Assembly: GCF_000177635.2 (NCBI RefSeq)
Contig: NC_014836.1
Span: forward strand, 1,376,001-1,440,000
Reading direction: 5' to 3'
DNA from: Desulfurispirillum indicum S5
GTDB taxonomy: Bacteria > Chrysiogenota > Chrysiogenetes > Chrysiogenales > Chrysiogenaceae
DNA length: 64,000 nt
Shown: positions 10,899 through 21,486 of the stretch, in pieces
Layout: the number at the start of each line of letters is the position of its first letter
How positions within the stretch are numbered: position 1 is the stretch's first letter
Translations under genes and position numbers: made by a program
The notes under the pieces: generated by a model
Told to the model about the DNA's origin: nothing
Databases searched by the model: none
The model's input: only the letters and a program-made list of their open reading frames with translations

Positions 10899-12515
10899 AT
10901 GAGTATATTCCGCCCCCAATCCGTTTATATTGCTGATTCCTTTATGATCCCCGTGGGCAAATACGATGGCCGCCATCGGGAAAAGAAAACGTTCTTCGAG
11001 CTTGTCAAGATGCTCGATTCCTTTCTCGACAATGGCCCTGTACCCCGCTCTTCCATCGACGCTGTAATCGTCGGCAGCCAGAATCCCTTTGCCTTCAGCC
11101 AAGTCGATAACGTGGCGGCGAAAATAGCCGGGATTCTGCGCATCAGTGGTGCCAAATCCATTCTCATCGATACCGCTTCGTCATCGGGAGCCAGTGCTTT
11201 TGAAGAAGCCTATCTGGAGGTCGCTTCGGGACGGCACGAGAATGTTCTGGCTATTGGCATCCAGAAGATGAGCGATACCTCCACGGAAAAAGCCACCAAT
11301 ATCATCGCTGGAGTCATTGATCGTGAAGAGGCTGAGTTCGGTCTGACCATGCCAGCCTGTGGCGCCCTGGTTGCCAAGGCGCTGATGGCACGCTTCAATC
11401 TCAGCCAGGAACAGTGGAGCCAGTACTCCGCTCGCCTGACCCAGCGGGCTCACTTCTATTCTGCGCGCAATCCCAACGCCCACTTTGACTTTGAATTACC
11501 CGTCGAAAAATATTTCGAAGAAATCCGCAACGGGAAAAACAGCCTGTACTTCGATCCCATGCGTTACCACGATTTCTGTCCCATGTCCGATGGACTGGCA
11601 GCCTGCCTGCTGACCAGCACTCCCCGGGAAGTCATGGTCGCCGGCGTTGGTTCCGGAACCGATATTCCCACTATCGCCGATCGCGAAACCTTCACCACCT
11701 TCCCCGCCACCATAATCGCCCTGCGCTACGCCCTGGCCATGGCTGGCCTGACAACACTCCAGGAACTGGAAAACCGCGTTCACATCAATATGCACGATCC
11801 ATTCAACGGGTTCGGGCCAGTTAACCTGGCTGATTTTGGCATCCTTGACCGCGATGATATGCTGGAATCCTACCTTGATGACCGCATTACCGGTGAGAAT
11901 GGTCGCTTTCCCACTAACCTGACAGGTGGGCTGAAGGGGCGTGGCCACCCCCTGGGAGCCACGGGCATGGTACAGGTGGTGGAAAATCATCAGATGATCC
12001 GCGACGGTCAGTTTGAAGCGGGGCTGAGCCACTCCATCGGTGGCCCCATTAACAACAACGTGGTTATCCTGCTGGAGCGTACTTCCCATAACCATCAACG
12101 GCAGCCGATTCCCTATAAACCGGTGCGCGAGGAGTTTCCAGTGCTCTCGGCCATGAAACCAGAACAGGTAACCCTTGAAGCCCTTTTCAGTGGTAAAAAG
12201 GAAGTGATGGCACGGCTTCTGAGCAGCACCACACGCTATAACTTTCGCGGCGAAACCCCCATGAACTCACTGCTGCTTTTCCGAGCCCGGGTGGACAAGA
12301 AGGAGTACCGCTTTCTGATTGCCGTTGACCCTGCTGCCCTGGCCTCCATTGCGCCACTGGAAGTGGGCGAGAAAATTCTGCTGCAGCGGGATGCCGATCA
12401 GGTGACGATCAACGATATTCCGGTTCGCCGCTTCTATCGCAAAACCCTTGCCGGCATCATGGAACTGGCAGACACTGCCATGAAACACTGGAAAAATACC
12501 AGGAAGATGGATTGA
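10899..12515 (+). CDS. Thiolase-fold protein with Ser in place of the nucleophilic Cys
   Basis: The first ~400 of 538 residues have a thiolase (SCP2/acetyl-CoA acetyltransferase-like) fold, and an extra C-terminal domain of ~130 residues may be OB-like. His299 (NMHD) and His350 (GRGHPLGATG) are in place. The nucleophile region reads DTASSSG, putting Ser94 where related thiolases have Cys, and the later active-site block reads SHSIGG, as in SCP2-type members. Thiolases exchange acyl groups with CoA via an acyl-Cys, so normal catalysis is doubtful. It starts at an ATG after GAGGAG. A P-type ATPase follows 60 bp downstream. Function unresolved. Confidence 0.75.
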   Translation: MSIFRPQSVYIADSFMIPVGKYDGRHREKKTFFELVKMLDSFLDNGPVPRSSIDAVIVGSQNPFAFSQVDNVAAKIAGILRISGAKSILIDTASSSGASAFEEAYLEVASGRHENVLAIGIQKMSDTSTEKATNIIAGVIDREEAEFGLTMPACGALVAKALMARFNLSQEQWSQYSARLTQRAHFYSARNPNAHFDFELPVEKYFEEIRNGKNSLYFDPMRYHDFCPMSDGLAACLLTSTPREVMVAGVGSGTDIPTIADRETFTTFPATIIALRYALAMAGLTTLQELENRVHINMHDPFNGFGPVNLADFGILDRDDMLESYLDDRITGENGRFPTNLTGGLKGRGHPLGATGMVQVVENHQMIRDGQFEAGLSHSIGGPINNNVVILLERTSHNHQRQPIPYKPVREEFPVLSAMKPEQVTLEALFSGKKEVMARLLSSTTRYNFRGETPMNSLLLFRARVDKKEYRFLIAVDPAALASIAPLEVGEKILLQRDADQVTINDIPVRRFYRKTLAGIMELADTAMKHWKNTRKMD

Positions 12516-12575
12516 CATGCCAATACCCCCGACAGCAACACACAGAACACCCTGATGCATGACGAAGGAGGTCCA

Positions 12576-15305
12576 ATGTCCGGTCGCACGTCTGACACCA
12601 TGAACTGGCACGCACTTGAAGCCGATGTGGCTATGGAACAACTGAAGAGCCGTCCGGAAGGCCTGACCCCCGAGGAAGTTCAGGAGCGCCTGAAGGAATA
12701 TGGCCCCAACAGTCTGCCAGCGCCCCTGAAAAAAAGCGCGCTCATGCGTTTCCTTTCGCAGCTGCACAATGTGCTCATCTACCTGCTGCTGGTGGCCGCT
12801 GTGGTTACCGCCTTCCTGGGAGAGTGGGTGGATACCGGAGTCATCCTGGGCGTGGTGATTATCAATACCTTTATCGGATTTATTCAGGAAGGCAAAGCCG
12901 AAAAGGCCCTTGACGCCATCCGCAATATGCTCTCACCCCAGGCGCTGGTTCTGCGTGATGGCAAGCAGCTCCAGGTTGCCGCGGATACCCTGGTGCCCGG
13001 CGATGTGGTGATCCTGCAGTCCGGCGATAAGGTACCCGCTGATGTGCGTATCTTCCGTGCGCGTGATCTGCGTATCGACGAGGCAATGCTCACGGGCGAA
13101 TCCGTACCAGCGGAAAAATACACCACCGCGGTTCCGGAAGATGCGCCTATAGGTGATCGCAAAGGCATGGCCTACTCGGGAACCCTGGTCACCTATGGGC
13201 AGGCCCGTGGCGTGGTCAGCGGCACGGGTGTGGCGACGGAGATCGGTCGCATCAATGCCATGCTCACGGAAGTCGAGGCCATTACAACTCCACTGCTCAG
13301 GAAAATGGATCACTTCGGTCGCATTCTCACCATGGCCATTCTTCTTCTGGCGGCTTTTTCCTTCACCATTGGGCTGCTTTTTCAGGGGTACAATCTGGTG
13401 GAAAACCTTCTGGCCGCCGTAAGCCTTGCCGTTGCCGCCATACCTGAAGGTCTGCCGGCCATTATGACCATCACCCTTGCCCTGGGCGTGCAGCGTATGG
13501 CCAGGCGCAATTCCATTATCCGTCAGCTGCCGGCAGTGGAAACCCTCGGCTCAGTAACAGTGATCTGCTCCGATAAAACCGGCACTCTGACCCGCAATGA
13601 GATGACCGTAACCACCATAGCAACGGCTGATGGCCTGATTGAAGTGGACGGAGTCGGCTACCAGCCTGTAGGGAATTTTCACCGCAACGGTGAGCGCATA
13701 GAAGCCGATACCGACACGCTGCTGCGTCATCTGTGCCGTGTGGGCCTGCTGTGTAATGACTCGGTGCTTTCCCAGTCGGAAAATGAGTGGACCATTCAGG
13801 GTGACCCAACCGAAGGAGCCCTGATTACCCTTGCCTTGAAAGCGGGCATGGACCGCAGGCAGGAGCAGGGAAAATACCCACGCGACGACTCCATTCCCTT
13901 TGAGTCAGATCACCGCTTCATGGCGACTTTGCACCACGACCACAATGGCAAGGGCTTCGCTTTTGTCAAGGGGGCTCCCGAAAGACTGCTGGAGATGTGT
14001 GAACAGCAGCGTACTCAGGATGGCAGCAATGTCTCGCTGGAGAAAGCATACTGGCAGGAGTGTATCCAGCAGATAGCCAGCCAGGGGCAGCGTACTTTGG
14101 CACTGGCCTGCAAGCCCATGCCGGCGCAGCAGACGGAACTGTCCTTTGACGACGTGCAAAGCGGGCTGGTTCTGCTGGGTATGGTGGGCATCATTGATCC
14201 ACCGCGCACGGAGGCCATTGAGGGCATACGCCAGTGCCTGAGTGCGGGAATACGTGTCAAGATGATCACTGGAGATCACGCGCTTACCGCGCGCGCTATC
14301 GGCAAGGAACTTGGTATTGGCGATGGTACCACGGCCCTGACGGGCAGTGAGCTGGAAACCATGGATGATGAGGAGCTGATGCGTCGAATTGACGAGGTTG
14401 ATATTTTCGCCCGCTCCAGTCCTGAACACAAGCTGCGCCTGGTAAAGGCCCTGCAGAGTCAGGGGAATATCGTCGCCATGACCGGTGACGGAGTGAACGA
14501 TGCTCCCGCCCTGAAACGGGCTGATGTTGGTGTGGCCATGGGCATCAAGGGAACCGAGGTCTCCAAGGAAGCTTCCAAAATGGTGCTGGCCGATGACAAC
14601 TTTGCCTCCATCGTGGCAGCTGTCAAGGAGGGCCGTACCATTTACGATAATCTCAAGAAGGCGATTCTCTTTATCCTGCCTACCAACGGTGGTCAGGCCG
14701 GTGCCATTCTGGTTGCCATTCTGCTGGGCATGGCGGCCATGCCTATTACGCCGGTACAGATACTCTGGGTCAATATGGTCACGGCGGTGACCCTGGCTCT
14801 GGTACTGGCCTTTGACCCCTCAGAACGCAATGTCATGAATCGTCCACCCCGTGATCCTGGAGAACCCATCCTCTCCCCCTTCCTGATCTGGCGTATCGCC
14901 TTTGTATCCCTGATTCTGGTCATTGGCAGTCTGAGCATGTTTCAGTGGGGGCTCGACAATAAACACATGAGCCTGGAGAGTGCCCGCAGCGCTGCCATCA
15001 ACGGACTCGTGGTGGGGCAGATCTTCTACCTCTTCAGTGTGCGCCGTATTATTGATACCAGCTTCAGCCCCCTGGCGTTTACCGGGAATATTTACGCCTG
15101 GATAGCCATTGGTGTGGTCATTGTCCTGCAGGGGCTTTTCACGTATTTTCCACCCATGCAGCAGCTCTTCGGAACCGGTCCGCTGGACCTCACAGCCTGG
15201 CTGCGCATTATCTGGATCGGCGTCGCTATCTTTCTTGTGGTTGAAGTGGAGAAATTTGTCTGGCGACGACGCCTGTGTCGGGGTGATCAGTGCGAGCAGC
15301 CGTGA
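12576..15305 (+). CDS. Cation-transporting P-type ATPase (P2 type, Ca2+ or Na+-like)
   Basis: This 909-residue inner-membrane pump has the order N-terminal cation ATPase domain, actuator with TGES, phosphorylation site DKTGTLT (Asp333), nucleotide domain, TGDGVNDAPALK at about 635-646, and a C-terminal membrane domain. The profile is that of the PacL/PMA1 family of calcium or monovalent cation pumps; no heavy-metal binding N-terminus or CPC motif is present. The ion cannot be fixed from sequence alone. The start at 12576 is chosen for the GGAGG four bases before it; a slightly earlier ATG lacks one. Confidence 0.9.
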   Translation: MSGRTSDTMNWHALEADVAMEQLKSRPEGLTPEEVQERLKEYGPNSLPAPLKKSALMRFLSQLHNVLIYLLLVAAVVTAFLGEWVDTGVILGVVIINTFIGFIQEGKAEKALDAIRNMLSPQALVLRDGKQLQVAADTLVPGDVVILQSGDKVPADVRIFRARDLRIDEAMLTGESVPAEKYTTAVPEDAPIGDRKGMAYSGTLVTYGQARGVVSGTGVATEIGRINAMLTEVEAITTPLLRKMDHFGRILTMAILLLAAFSFTIGLLFQGYNLVENLLAAVSLAVAAIPEGLPAIMTITLALGVQRMARRNSIIRQLPAVETLGSVTVICSDKTGTLTRNEMTVTTIATADGLIEVDGVGYQPVGNFHRNGERIEADTDTLLRHLCRVGLLCNDSVLSQSENEWTIQGDPTEGALITLALKAGMDRRQEQGKYPRDDSIPFESDHRFMATLHHDHNGKGFAFVKGAPERLLEMCEQQRTQDGSNVSLEKAYWQECIQQIASQGQRTLALACKPMPAQQTELSFDDVQSGLVLLGMVGIIDPPRTEAIEGIRQCLSAGIRVKMITGDHALTARAIGKELGIGDGTTALTGSELETMDDEELMRRIDEVDIFARSSPEHKLRLVKALQSQGNIVAMTGDGVNDAPALKRADVGVAMGIKGTEVSKEASKMVLADDNFASIVAAVKEGRTIYDNLKKAILFILPTNGGQAGAILVAILLGMAAMPITPVQILWVNMVTAVTLALVLAFDPSERNVMNRPPRDPGEPILSPFLIWRIAFVSLILVIGSLSMFQWGLDNKHMSLESARSAAINGLVVGQIFYLFSVRRIIDTSFSPLAFTGNIYAWIAIGVVIVLQGLFTYFPPMQQLFGTGPLDLTAWLRIIWIGVAIFLVVEVEKFVWRRRLCRGDQCEQP

Positions 15306-15409
15306 TCCAGTGTCAGTATGGGGCGTCAGCGGGGAATTGTGGCAGTTTCAGCGTACAGCCGGAAACTGTGGTATAGTGGCAAAAAAAGTCAGAGAGAGCA
15401 GGTGAGCAG

Positions 15410-16816
15410 ATGGCATATCAATATGATCTTATTGTCATTGGCAGCGGCCCGGCAGGCCTGAACGCTGCCCTGGAGGCGGTAAAACTGGGAAAAAAAATCC
15501 TGGTGGTCGAAGAGATGGGTTTTGAAGGGGGCAACTATCTGCATAATGGCACCATCCCCAGTAAGACCCTGCGTGAAGCCGTTCTGAAGCTTACGGGCAA
15601 GGGAAGTATCCTGACATCCACCTTGTCCGTTCAGGAACAGTGTGCTCAGGAACCAAGCCTTGATCACTGCCAGCAGGTCTCCTTTGAAGATCTTGAACGT
15701 GAAGTAACCTCGGTCATCAGGTTTGGCCTGACCAATATCACGCGCCAGCTCAGCGCCCTGGGTGTGGAAGTGTTGACGGGGAGCGCGCGGTTTATCAATG
15801 CCCATACCCTTGAGGTCCGTGGCCCACAGCAGCGCAGTGCCGTAACAGGAGATACGATTCTCATCGCCACAGGCAGTCGACCACGTACGCCTCAGGATAT
15901 TCCCATAGATAACGAGGTCATCTTCGAAAGTACGGGCCTGCTGCGGGCGGGGCGTATTCCAAAAACCATGATTGTCATCGGTGGCGGCGTGATTGGCACC
16001 GAGTACGCTACCATTTTCGCGGCGCTTGGCACCAAAGTCCTGCTGCTGGATCGCAATCAGAGGCCCCTGCAGTTCCTGGATGAAGAGATCGGTGAGACTC
16101 TGACCTCTATCATGGGGGAAAACGGAGTCGGCTTCGCCCATGCCGAGCAGATTGTAAGCGTCAGACGCGATGGCGATACAGGTATTGTGCAGACGGAACA
16201 CCAGACCTATCAGGCTGATCTTGTGCTCTATGCCCTGGGGCGGGTAGCCAACACGGAGTCTCTGAAGCTGGAAAACGCCGGCATAGCCTTGAACGATCGC
16301 GGGTATATCCCAGTCAACGACCTCTATCAAACCGAGGTTCGCCATATATTTGCCACTGGTGACGTGATCGGCTGGCCCAGTCTTGCCAGCACCAGTGCCC
16401 TGCAGGGCCAGATGGCGGTTCGCTTCGCCTTCCGCACCCCCACAACACCATTTCCAACGGTCTTTCCCTATGGAGTCTATACCATTCCCGAGATCAGCAT
16501 GGTTGGCATGACCACTCAGGAGTGTGTCGCCAGGGGATTTCAATACAACTGTGGTCGTGTGCGCTTCAGCGATCTCCCACGGGGGATAATTTCCAGCGAT
16601 ATCCAGGGAATGCTGAAGATCCTCTTCCACCAGGACACTGGAGAGATCCTCGGCGTACACGTCATTGGCACCGCGGCGACGGAAATCATCCATACCGGGT
16701 ATATGGCCATACTCGCCAATAAAAAAATTGACCATTTCCCGGCGATGGTGTTCAATACGCCTACTTTCAGCGAAGCTTACCGCATCGCCGCTATCGATGG
16801 ATGCGCGAAGCGCTGA
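15410..16816 (+). CDS. sthA: Soluble pyridine nucleotide transhydrogenase-like flavoprotein
   Basis: The 468-residue FAD enzyme belongs to the dihydrolipoamide dehydrogenase/glutathione reductase superfamily, in the Si-specific NAD(P)+ transhydrogenase branch (interconverts NADPH and NADH). FAD site GSGPAGLNAA lies at the N-terminus, the NAD(P) site GGGVIGTEYA in the middle, and a C-terminal dimerisation domain follows. The block GGNYLHNGTIPSKT replaces the redox CxxxxC of disulfide reductases, as in SthA; even the single Cys often kept in SthA is Tyr here. AGGTG precedes the ATG. Confidence 0.88.
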   Translation: MAYQYDLIVIGSGPAGLNAALEAVKLGKKILVVEEMGFEGGNYLHNGTIPSKTLREAVLKLTGKGSILTSTLSVQEQCAQEPSLDHCQQVSFEDLEREVTSVIRFGLTNITRQLSALGVEVLTGSARFINAHTLEVRGPQQRSAVTGDTILIATGSRPRTPQDIPIDNEVIFESTGLLRAGRIPKTMIVIGGGVIGTEYATIFAALGTKVLLLDRNQRPLQFLDEEIGETLTSIMGENGVGFAHAEQIVSVRRDGDTGIVQTEHQTYQADLVLYALGRVANTESLKLENAGIALNDRGYIPVNDLYQTEVRHIFATGDVIGWPSLASTSALQGQMAVRFAFRTPTTPFPTVFPYGVYTIPEISMVGMTTQECVARGFQYNCGRVRFSDLPRGIISSDIQGMLKILFHQDTGEILGVHVIGTAATEIIHTGYMAILANKKIDHFPAMVFNTPTFSEAYRIAAIDGCAKR

Positions 16817-16895
16817 ACACAGCTTTGCTCAGTGGCTGCAGCCATCCCTGGGATGAGCCAGCCCCTGTATATCAATACCTGCATCGGGGAAGCCA

Positions 16896-18464
16896 TTGTT
16901 ACGCTACATACTGAACAAAATCCGCAAACTGCCCCTGCGAAAACTCAAAGGGCAGTCATCACAGAGTTCATCGGTCGCTGAGAACACGACAGACACGACA
17001 TCGCCAAAGCCCCTGTACAAGTCCCAGCGGAAAAAGAGTGCCAAAACAGCTCCAAAGCCCAAGGAAACGCCAAATACTGAACCGGAGCGCGTACCCCGCA
17101 GTGGCGGAAAAAAGCGCCGGGCATCTGCCGAAAAAACCGAGCAGACCGTACGACCGGAATCAACACCCTGGACTCCCGAAGTCTTTCAGGTTGACCCCCA
17201 GGAAGGGCGCGTCCGTTTTCACGACCTGAATCTGCCGGAAGAGTTGATGCATGCCATTTACGATCTTGGTTTTGCGTACTGTACGCCGATCCAGGAACAG
17301 GTACTGCCCCGGGCCATAGAGGGCAAGGATGCCATAGGGAAAGCCCAGACAGGAACCGGCAAGAGCGCGGCTTTTCTCATGACCATCATCTGCCGGCTGC
17401 TGTCCCGTCCCCAAGAAAAAGCCAGCATTGGACGTCCACGAGCCCTGATTCTCGCTCCGACCCGTGAGCTGGCAATGCAGATATCCAAGGATGCCCATGA
17501 CCTGTGTCGTTATACCCCCCTGAAGATCGTGACGCTCTTTGGTGGGATGGATATGAACAAACAGCGCCAACGCCTGGAAAACGAAGCGGTGGATATTGTG
17601 GTGGCTACCCCTGGCAGACTGCTGGATCTGAAGTATCAGAAGTGCGTGTTCCTGGGGAAAGTCGAGATTCTGGTTATCGATGAAGCTGACCGCATGCTGG
17701 ATATGGGATTTATTCCCGATGTGCGCCAGATCGTCAACTCCACCATGCCCAAGCACCTGCGTCAGACACTGCTTTTCTCGGCCACGCTTTCCAATGAAGT
17801 CACCCGTCTGGCATCCGCCTGGATGACCGAGCCCTTCATGGTGGAGATCGAGCCGGAACAGGTTACGGTAGAAACCGTCGATCAGCTCGTCTATATCACC
17901 ACCCGTGAGGAAAAATTCACCCTGCTGTGGAACACCATCAATCAGGCGAACCTGACCCGCGTCATTGTCTTCGCCAACCGCCGCGATGAGACCCGTCACC
18001 TTTCGGAAAAACTGACCCGCTACGGTGTCACCAATGCGATACTTTCCGGTGAAGTGCCCCAGGCAAAGCGTATTCGCACCCTGGAGAACTTCCGCGAAGG
18101 CAAGATCGCCGTCCTGGTGGCCACCGACGTGGCCGGTCGCGGCATCCACGTGGACAGCATCAGCCACGTCATCAACTACAATCTGCCCGAAAACCCCGAA
18201 GACTACGTGCACCGTATCGGCCGTACCGGCAGAGCCGGAGCCTCCGGCATCTCGGTCAGCTTTGCCTGTGAAAACGATTCCTTTTATATCCCTGCCATCG
18301 AAGACTACATCGGGAAGAAACTCACCTGTAAATATCCTGGGGATGAGCTGCTGCGACCGCTTCCCGCTCCACAGAAGAAGGAGGCGGCACCACAGGAAGC
18401 TTCCTCGGGTTCCAAGCGTTCATCGCGCTCCAGAAACCGACGTAAACCCAGAAAATCAGAGTGA
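16896..18464 (+). CDS. DEAD-box ATP-dependent RNA helicase (RhlB/RhlE-like)
   Basis: Of 522 residues, the first ~100 are basic and disordered (Lys/Arg/Ser/Pro-rich). The helicase core follows: Q motif, AQTGTGKS at about 149-155, [21 protein letters not shown] near 261, SAT near 295 and [10 protein letters not shown] near 437, with a basic tail. It unwinds structured RNA in decay or ribosome assembly. The extended N-terminus resembles pseudomonad RhlB, but the subfamily is not certain. The frame starts with TTG at 16896 behind GGGGAAG; no better ATG exists before the core. Confidence 0.92.
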   Translation: MLRYILNKIRKLPLRKLKGQSSQSSSVAENTTDTTSPKPLYKSQRKKSAKTAPKPKETPNTEPERVPRSGGKKRRASAEKTEQTVRPESTPWTPEVFQVDPQEGRVRFHDLNLPEELMHAIYDLGFAYCTPIQEQVLPRAIEGKDAIGKAQTGTGKSAAFLMTIICRLLSRPQEKASIGRPRALILAPTRELAMQISKDAHDLCRYTPLKIVTLFGGMDMNKQRQRLENEAVDIVVATPGRLLDLKYQKCVFLGKVEILVIDEADRMLDMGFIPDVRQIVNSTMPKHLRQTLLFSATLSNEVTRLASAWMTEPFMVEIEPEQVTVETVDQLVYITTREEKFTLLWNTINQANLTRVIVFANRRDETRHLSEKLTRYGVTNAILSGEVPQAKRIRTLENFREGKIAVLVATDVAGRGIHVDSISHVINYNLPENPEDYVHRIGRTGRAGASGISVSFACENDSFYIPAIEDYIGKKLTCKYPGDELLRPLPAPQKKEAAPQEASSGSKRSSRSRNRRKPRKSE

Positions 18465-18476
18465 TGCGGAGCGTGC

Positions 18477-18965
18477 ATGTACCGAATCGGCACGGGATTT
18501 GATGTCCACGCCCTGGCAGCCGGGCGCAAACTGATAGTCGGCGGGGTTGAAATACCCTTCCCCCTTGGGCTTCAGGGGCACTCCGACGCGGATGTGCTGC
18601 TGCATGCCATTTGTGACGCGCTCCTGGGTGCTGCGGCTCTGGGCGATATCGGCAGGCACTTCCCCGACAATCAGCAGGCGTTCAAGGATATAGACAGCCG
18701 GATACTGCTGCGCGAAGTCCGTCAACGCATTGCGCAGTCGGGGTATACGGTAGTGAACATCGATGCTACCATCATTGCCCAGGCACCCAAAATGGCACCC
18801 TATATCGACCAGATGCGTCGTAATATCGCCGAAGATCTCTGCATAACCGTCGACGAGGTGAATGTGAAGGCCACCACCACGGAAAAACTTGGCTTTACTG
18901 GTCGCGGTGAAGGGATTGCCTCCCAGGCAGCCGCGCTGATAGGGAAGGTACATGGAAACCATTAA
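18477..18965 (+). CDS. ispF: 2-C-methyl-D-erythritol 2,4-cyclodiphosphate synthase
   Basis: The 162-residue zinc enzyme of the non-mevalonate isoprenoid (MEP) pathway converts CDP-ME 2-phosphate to MEcPP with loss of CMP. The metal ligands are seen in GTGFDVHAL (Asp9, His11) and in [11 protein letters not shown], and the C-terminal block [15 protein letters not shown] is diagnostic. It starts 12 bp after the helicase gene and overlaps nadK by 14 bp. ispD, often adjacent or fused, is not here. Confidence 0.97.
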   Translation: MYRIGTGFDVHALAAGRKLIVGGVEIPFPLGLQGHSDADVLLHAICDALLGAAALGDIGRHFPDNQQAFKDIDSRILLREVRQRIAQSGYTVVNIDATIIAQAPKMAPYIDQMRRNIAEDLCITVDEVNVKATTTEKLGFTGRGEGIASQAAALIGKVHGNH

Positions 18966-19818
18966 GTATGTGGGGATTATCGGGAAACCGAAACAGGAGC
19001 TCACCCGCACCGTTGTCAGTGAGTTGATCGCCTTTCTCGAATCCCAGGGTATCCGCTACGATCTCGACGAAGATACCGCCCGCACCTGCAATATGGAAAA
19101 GTGGGTGAATAAAAGTCAACTGGTCAACGAAGTCGACCTGCTGGTCGCCCTGGGAGGCGATGGCACGATCCTTGGCGTGGCACGTCTCATGGCGGCCACC
19201 TCCATTCCCATACTGGCGGTGAATCTGGGACGCCTTGGCTTCCTGACGGAAGTGACCGTCGATCAGCTCTTTCCCGTGCTGGCTGAGATACTCAAGGGAA
19301 ACTATCGCGTCGATAATCGTATGATGCTCAATGCCCATGTACATCGTCGCGGAGAGCGTTTCGGCACCCATAATGTGCTCAATGACGTTGTCATCAACAA
19401 GGGTGCCCTGGCACGCATTATCGAGCTGGAACTCTTTGTCAATGACCAGTTTGTCACCCGCTACCGCTCCGATGGCCTGATTGTCTCAACCCCCACGGGC
19501 TCGACGGCCTACAACCTGGCCGCCAACGGCCCCATCATCCATCCGTCCCTGACAAACATGATCATCACGCCGATCTGCCCCCATATGCTCACCAACCGGT
19601 CCATTGTGATTCCCGCCGATGGAGTGCACCTTTCCATCCGTGTCAAAAGTCACAGCAGCGATGTGATGCTTACCCTGGACGGACAGGTGGGAGTGGGACT
19701 GCAGACCGATGATATCATTCATATTGCGAAATCAGACGCGGTGATCAGAATGATCACCCACCCGAAGAAGAATTATTACGCGATTCTCAAAGAAAAGATG
19801 AAATGGGCGGAGCTCTGA
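18952..19818 (+). CDS. nadK: NAD kinase
   Basis: The 288-residue ATP-NAD kinase phosphorylates NAD to NADP in the cytoplasm. The GGDGT motif is at about residues 69-73. The NE/D motif appears as LNDVVINKG, and [16 protein letters not shown], the binding and catalytic block, is intact. It overlaps ispF and is followed 3 bp later by recN. The order nadK-recN is common in bacteria. Confidence 0.97.
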   Translation: METIKYVGIIGKPKQELTRTVVSELIAFLESQGIRYDLDEDTARTCNMEKWVNKSQLVNEVDLLVALGGDGTILGVARLMAATSIPILAVNLGRLGFLTEVTVDQLFPVLAEILKGNYRVDNRMMLNAHVHRRGERFGTHNVLNDVVINKGALARIIELELFVNDQFVTRYRSDGLIVSTPTGSTAYNLAANGPIIHPSLTNMIITPICPHMLTNRSIVIPADGVHLSIRVKSHSSDVMLTLDGQVGVGLQTDDIIHIAKSDAVIRMITHPKKNYYAILKEKMKWAEL

Positions 19819-19821
19819 ACC

Positions 19822-21486
19822 ATGCTGCAGGAACTCACCATAAAAAACCTCGCCATCATTAAAGAGGTTACCGTCAACTTCCACCATCAACTGAATATTC
19901 TGACTGGTGAAACCGGAGCCGGGAAATCCATCATCATTGACGCCCTGGGGCTTATCTGTGGTGCCAAGGCCCCCAAGGAGCTGATTCGCAGCGGCGAGGA
20001 GAGCATGGAAGTGCAGGCGCTCTTTGAGAACCTGCACCCTGAGCTGTGCCAGCTGCTGCGGGAGCAGGATATCGACTGCGATGATGACCAGTTGATTATC
20101 CGCCGTGTGGTCAATGTCAACGGGCAGAACAAGGTGTACGTCAATGCCGCCATGCAGCCGGTGGCTTTTCTGAAGACCCTTGCCGATCACCTGGTAACCA
20201 TCCACGCCCAGAACCACCACCAGATGCTCCTGCAGCCAGCGCGCCACGTCAGTTTTCTTGACGCTTTTCTGGAAGCGCCGCAACAGCTTGAAACCTATCG
20301 AGAGCACTATCAGGACTACCGTCGCAAGCGTCGCCACTATGACGAGGCCGCTTCCCGGGTACGCGAAGCCCGTCAGCGCCTCGACTTTATTCAGGGACAG
20401 CTGGAGGAAATTGACAGCGCCCGCCTGCAGCCCGGTGAAGATGAGGAACTGGAGAACCAGCTGCGGGTGCTGACCCATGCCCAGGATATCGTCGACCTGT
20501 GTCAGCAGGTGTATGACGCCCTTGAAGAGGCCGATGATGCCATCCTGGCACGGCTTGCCCAGGTTAAACGGCAGCTCGTCAGTCTGACCAGATTTGACAA
20601 CGACTTTCACTCCTACCTGAGTGAGCTGGAAGGGGCCGTGACCACCATCACGGATATTTCAGCCGTTGCCGGCCAGAAAGCCCAGGAAATAGAAGCTGAT
20701 GAAAAACAGCTTGCCATTGTGGAAGGACGGATACGGCTGATTGACAGCCTGAAGCTCAAGTATGGCACGACAGTTCAGGCCATCCTGGAATATGGGGAAG
20801 AGCTGCGGGCAGAGCAATCGGAACTTGAGCAGAGTCTTGACCTGGAGAAACTGCAGGCGGACAGCGAAGAGGCCCTGGCCAAAGCCATGGACAGTGGACG
20901 GCAACTGAGCGCGCAGCGGCAGAAGGCAGCCGCCTACATCACCAGCAGCATCCTGCAGCACCTCAACCAGCTGCATATGAAGAACTGTCGCTTTGAGGTC
21001 AGCATGACATCCCTTGACGAGCCAGCTGAAGAAGGTCTGGAGCAGGTGGAATTCCTTCTTTCCGCCAATAAGGGTGAATCCCTGAAGCCCCTTGCCAAAG
21101 TCGCCAGTGGCGGCGAGATGAGTCGCATTATGCTGGCCATCAAGGGGGCACTGGCCGAACGGGAAACCCACGCCGCCACCATGGTCTTTGATGAGGTTGA
21201 CACCGGCGTCAGTGGTGCCGTGGCAGAAATGGTGGGCAAAAAACTCAAGGAGCTGGCCCGCCGGCACCAGGTCATGGTGATCACCCACCTGCCCCAGGTC
21301 GCTGTGCAGGGTGATCAGAACTACCGAATTACCAAAATTACCAGTGGCAATGCCACCATGACCCGTGTGGACGCCCTTGACCATGAGGAGAAGGTTGCTG
21401 AAATCGCCCGAATTCTCAGCGGCGTCGATATCACGGCCGAATCCCTCTCCCACGCCCGTCGCTATATGGATCAGCTGGAATCATGA
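19822..21486 (+). CDS. recN: DNA repair protein RecN
   Basis: This 554-residue SMC-like ATPase acts in double-strand break repair. Walker A GETGAGKS is near residue 30, a long coiled-coil region covers about 160-370, and the C-terminal half has the ABC signature region VASGGEMSRIMLAIK and Walker B TMVFDEVDTGVSG. The translation stop overlaps the truA start by 4 bp (ATGA), pointing to translational coupling. Confidence 0.97.
   Translation: MLQELTIKNLAIIKEVTVNFHHQLNILTGETGAGKSIIIDALGLICGAKAPKELIRSGEESMEVQALFENLHPELCQLLREQDIDCDDDQLIIRRVVNVNGQNKVYVNAAMQPVAFLKTLADHLVTIHAQNHHQMLLQPARHVSFLDAFLEAPQQLETYREHYQDYRRKRRHYDEAASRVREARQRLDFIQGQLEEIDSARLQPGEDEELENQLRVLTHAQDIVDLCQQVYDALEEADDAILARLAQVKRQLVSLTRFDNDFHSYLSELEGAVTTITDISAVAGQKAQEIEADEKQLAIVEGRIRLIDSLKLKYGTTVQAILEYGEELRAEQSELEQSLDLEKLQADSEEALAKAMDSGRQLSAQRQKAAAYITSSILQHLNQLHMKNCRFEVSMTSLDEPAEEGLEQVEFLLSANKGESLKPLAKVASGGEMSRIMLAIKGALAERETHAATMVFDEVDTGVSGAVAEMVGKKLKELARRHQVMVITHLPQVAVQGDQNYRITKITSGNATMTRVDALDHEEKVAEIARILSGVDITAESLSHARRYMDQLES

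Noticed and set aside
15389-16735. 448-codon minus-strand open frame
   Set aside because: It is the antisense shadow of the sthA-like gene.
17160-18212. 350-codon minus-strand open frame
   Set aside because: It is antisense to the DEAD-box helicase core, whose motifs are intact.
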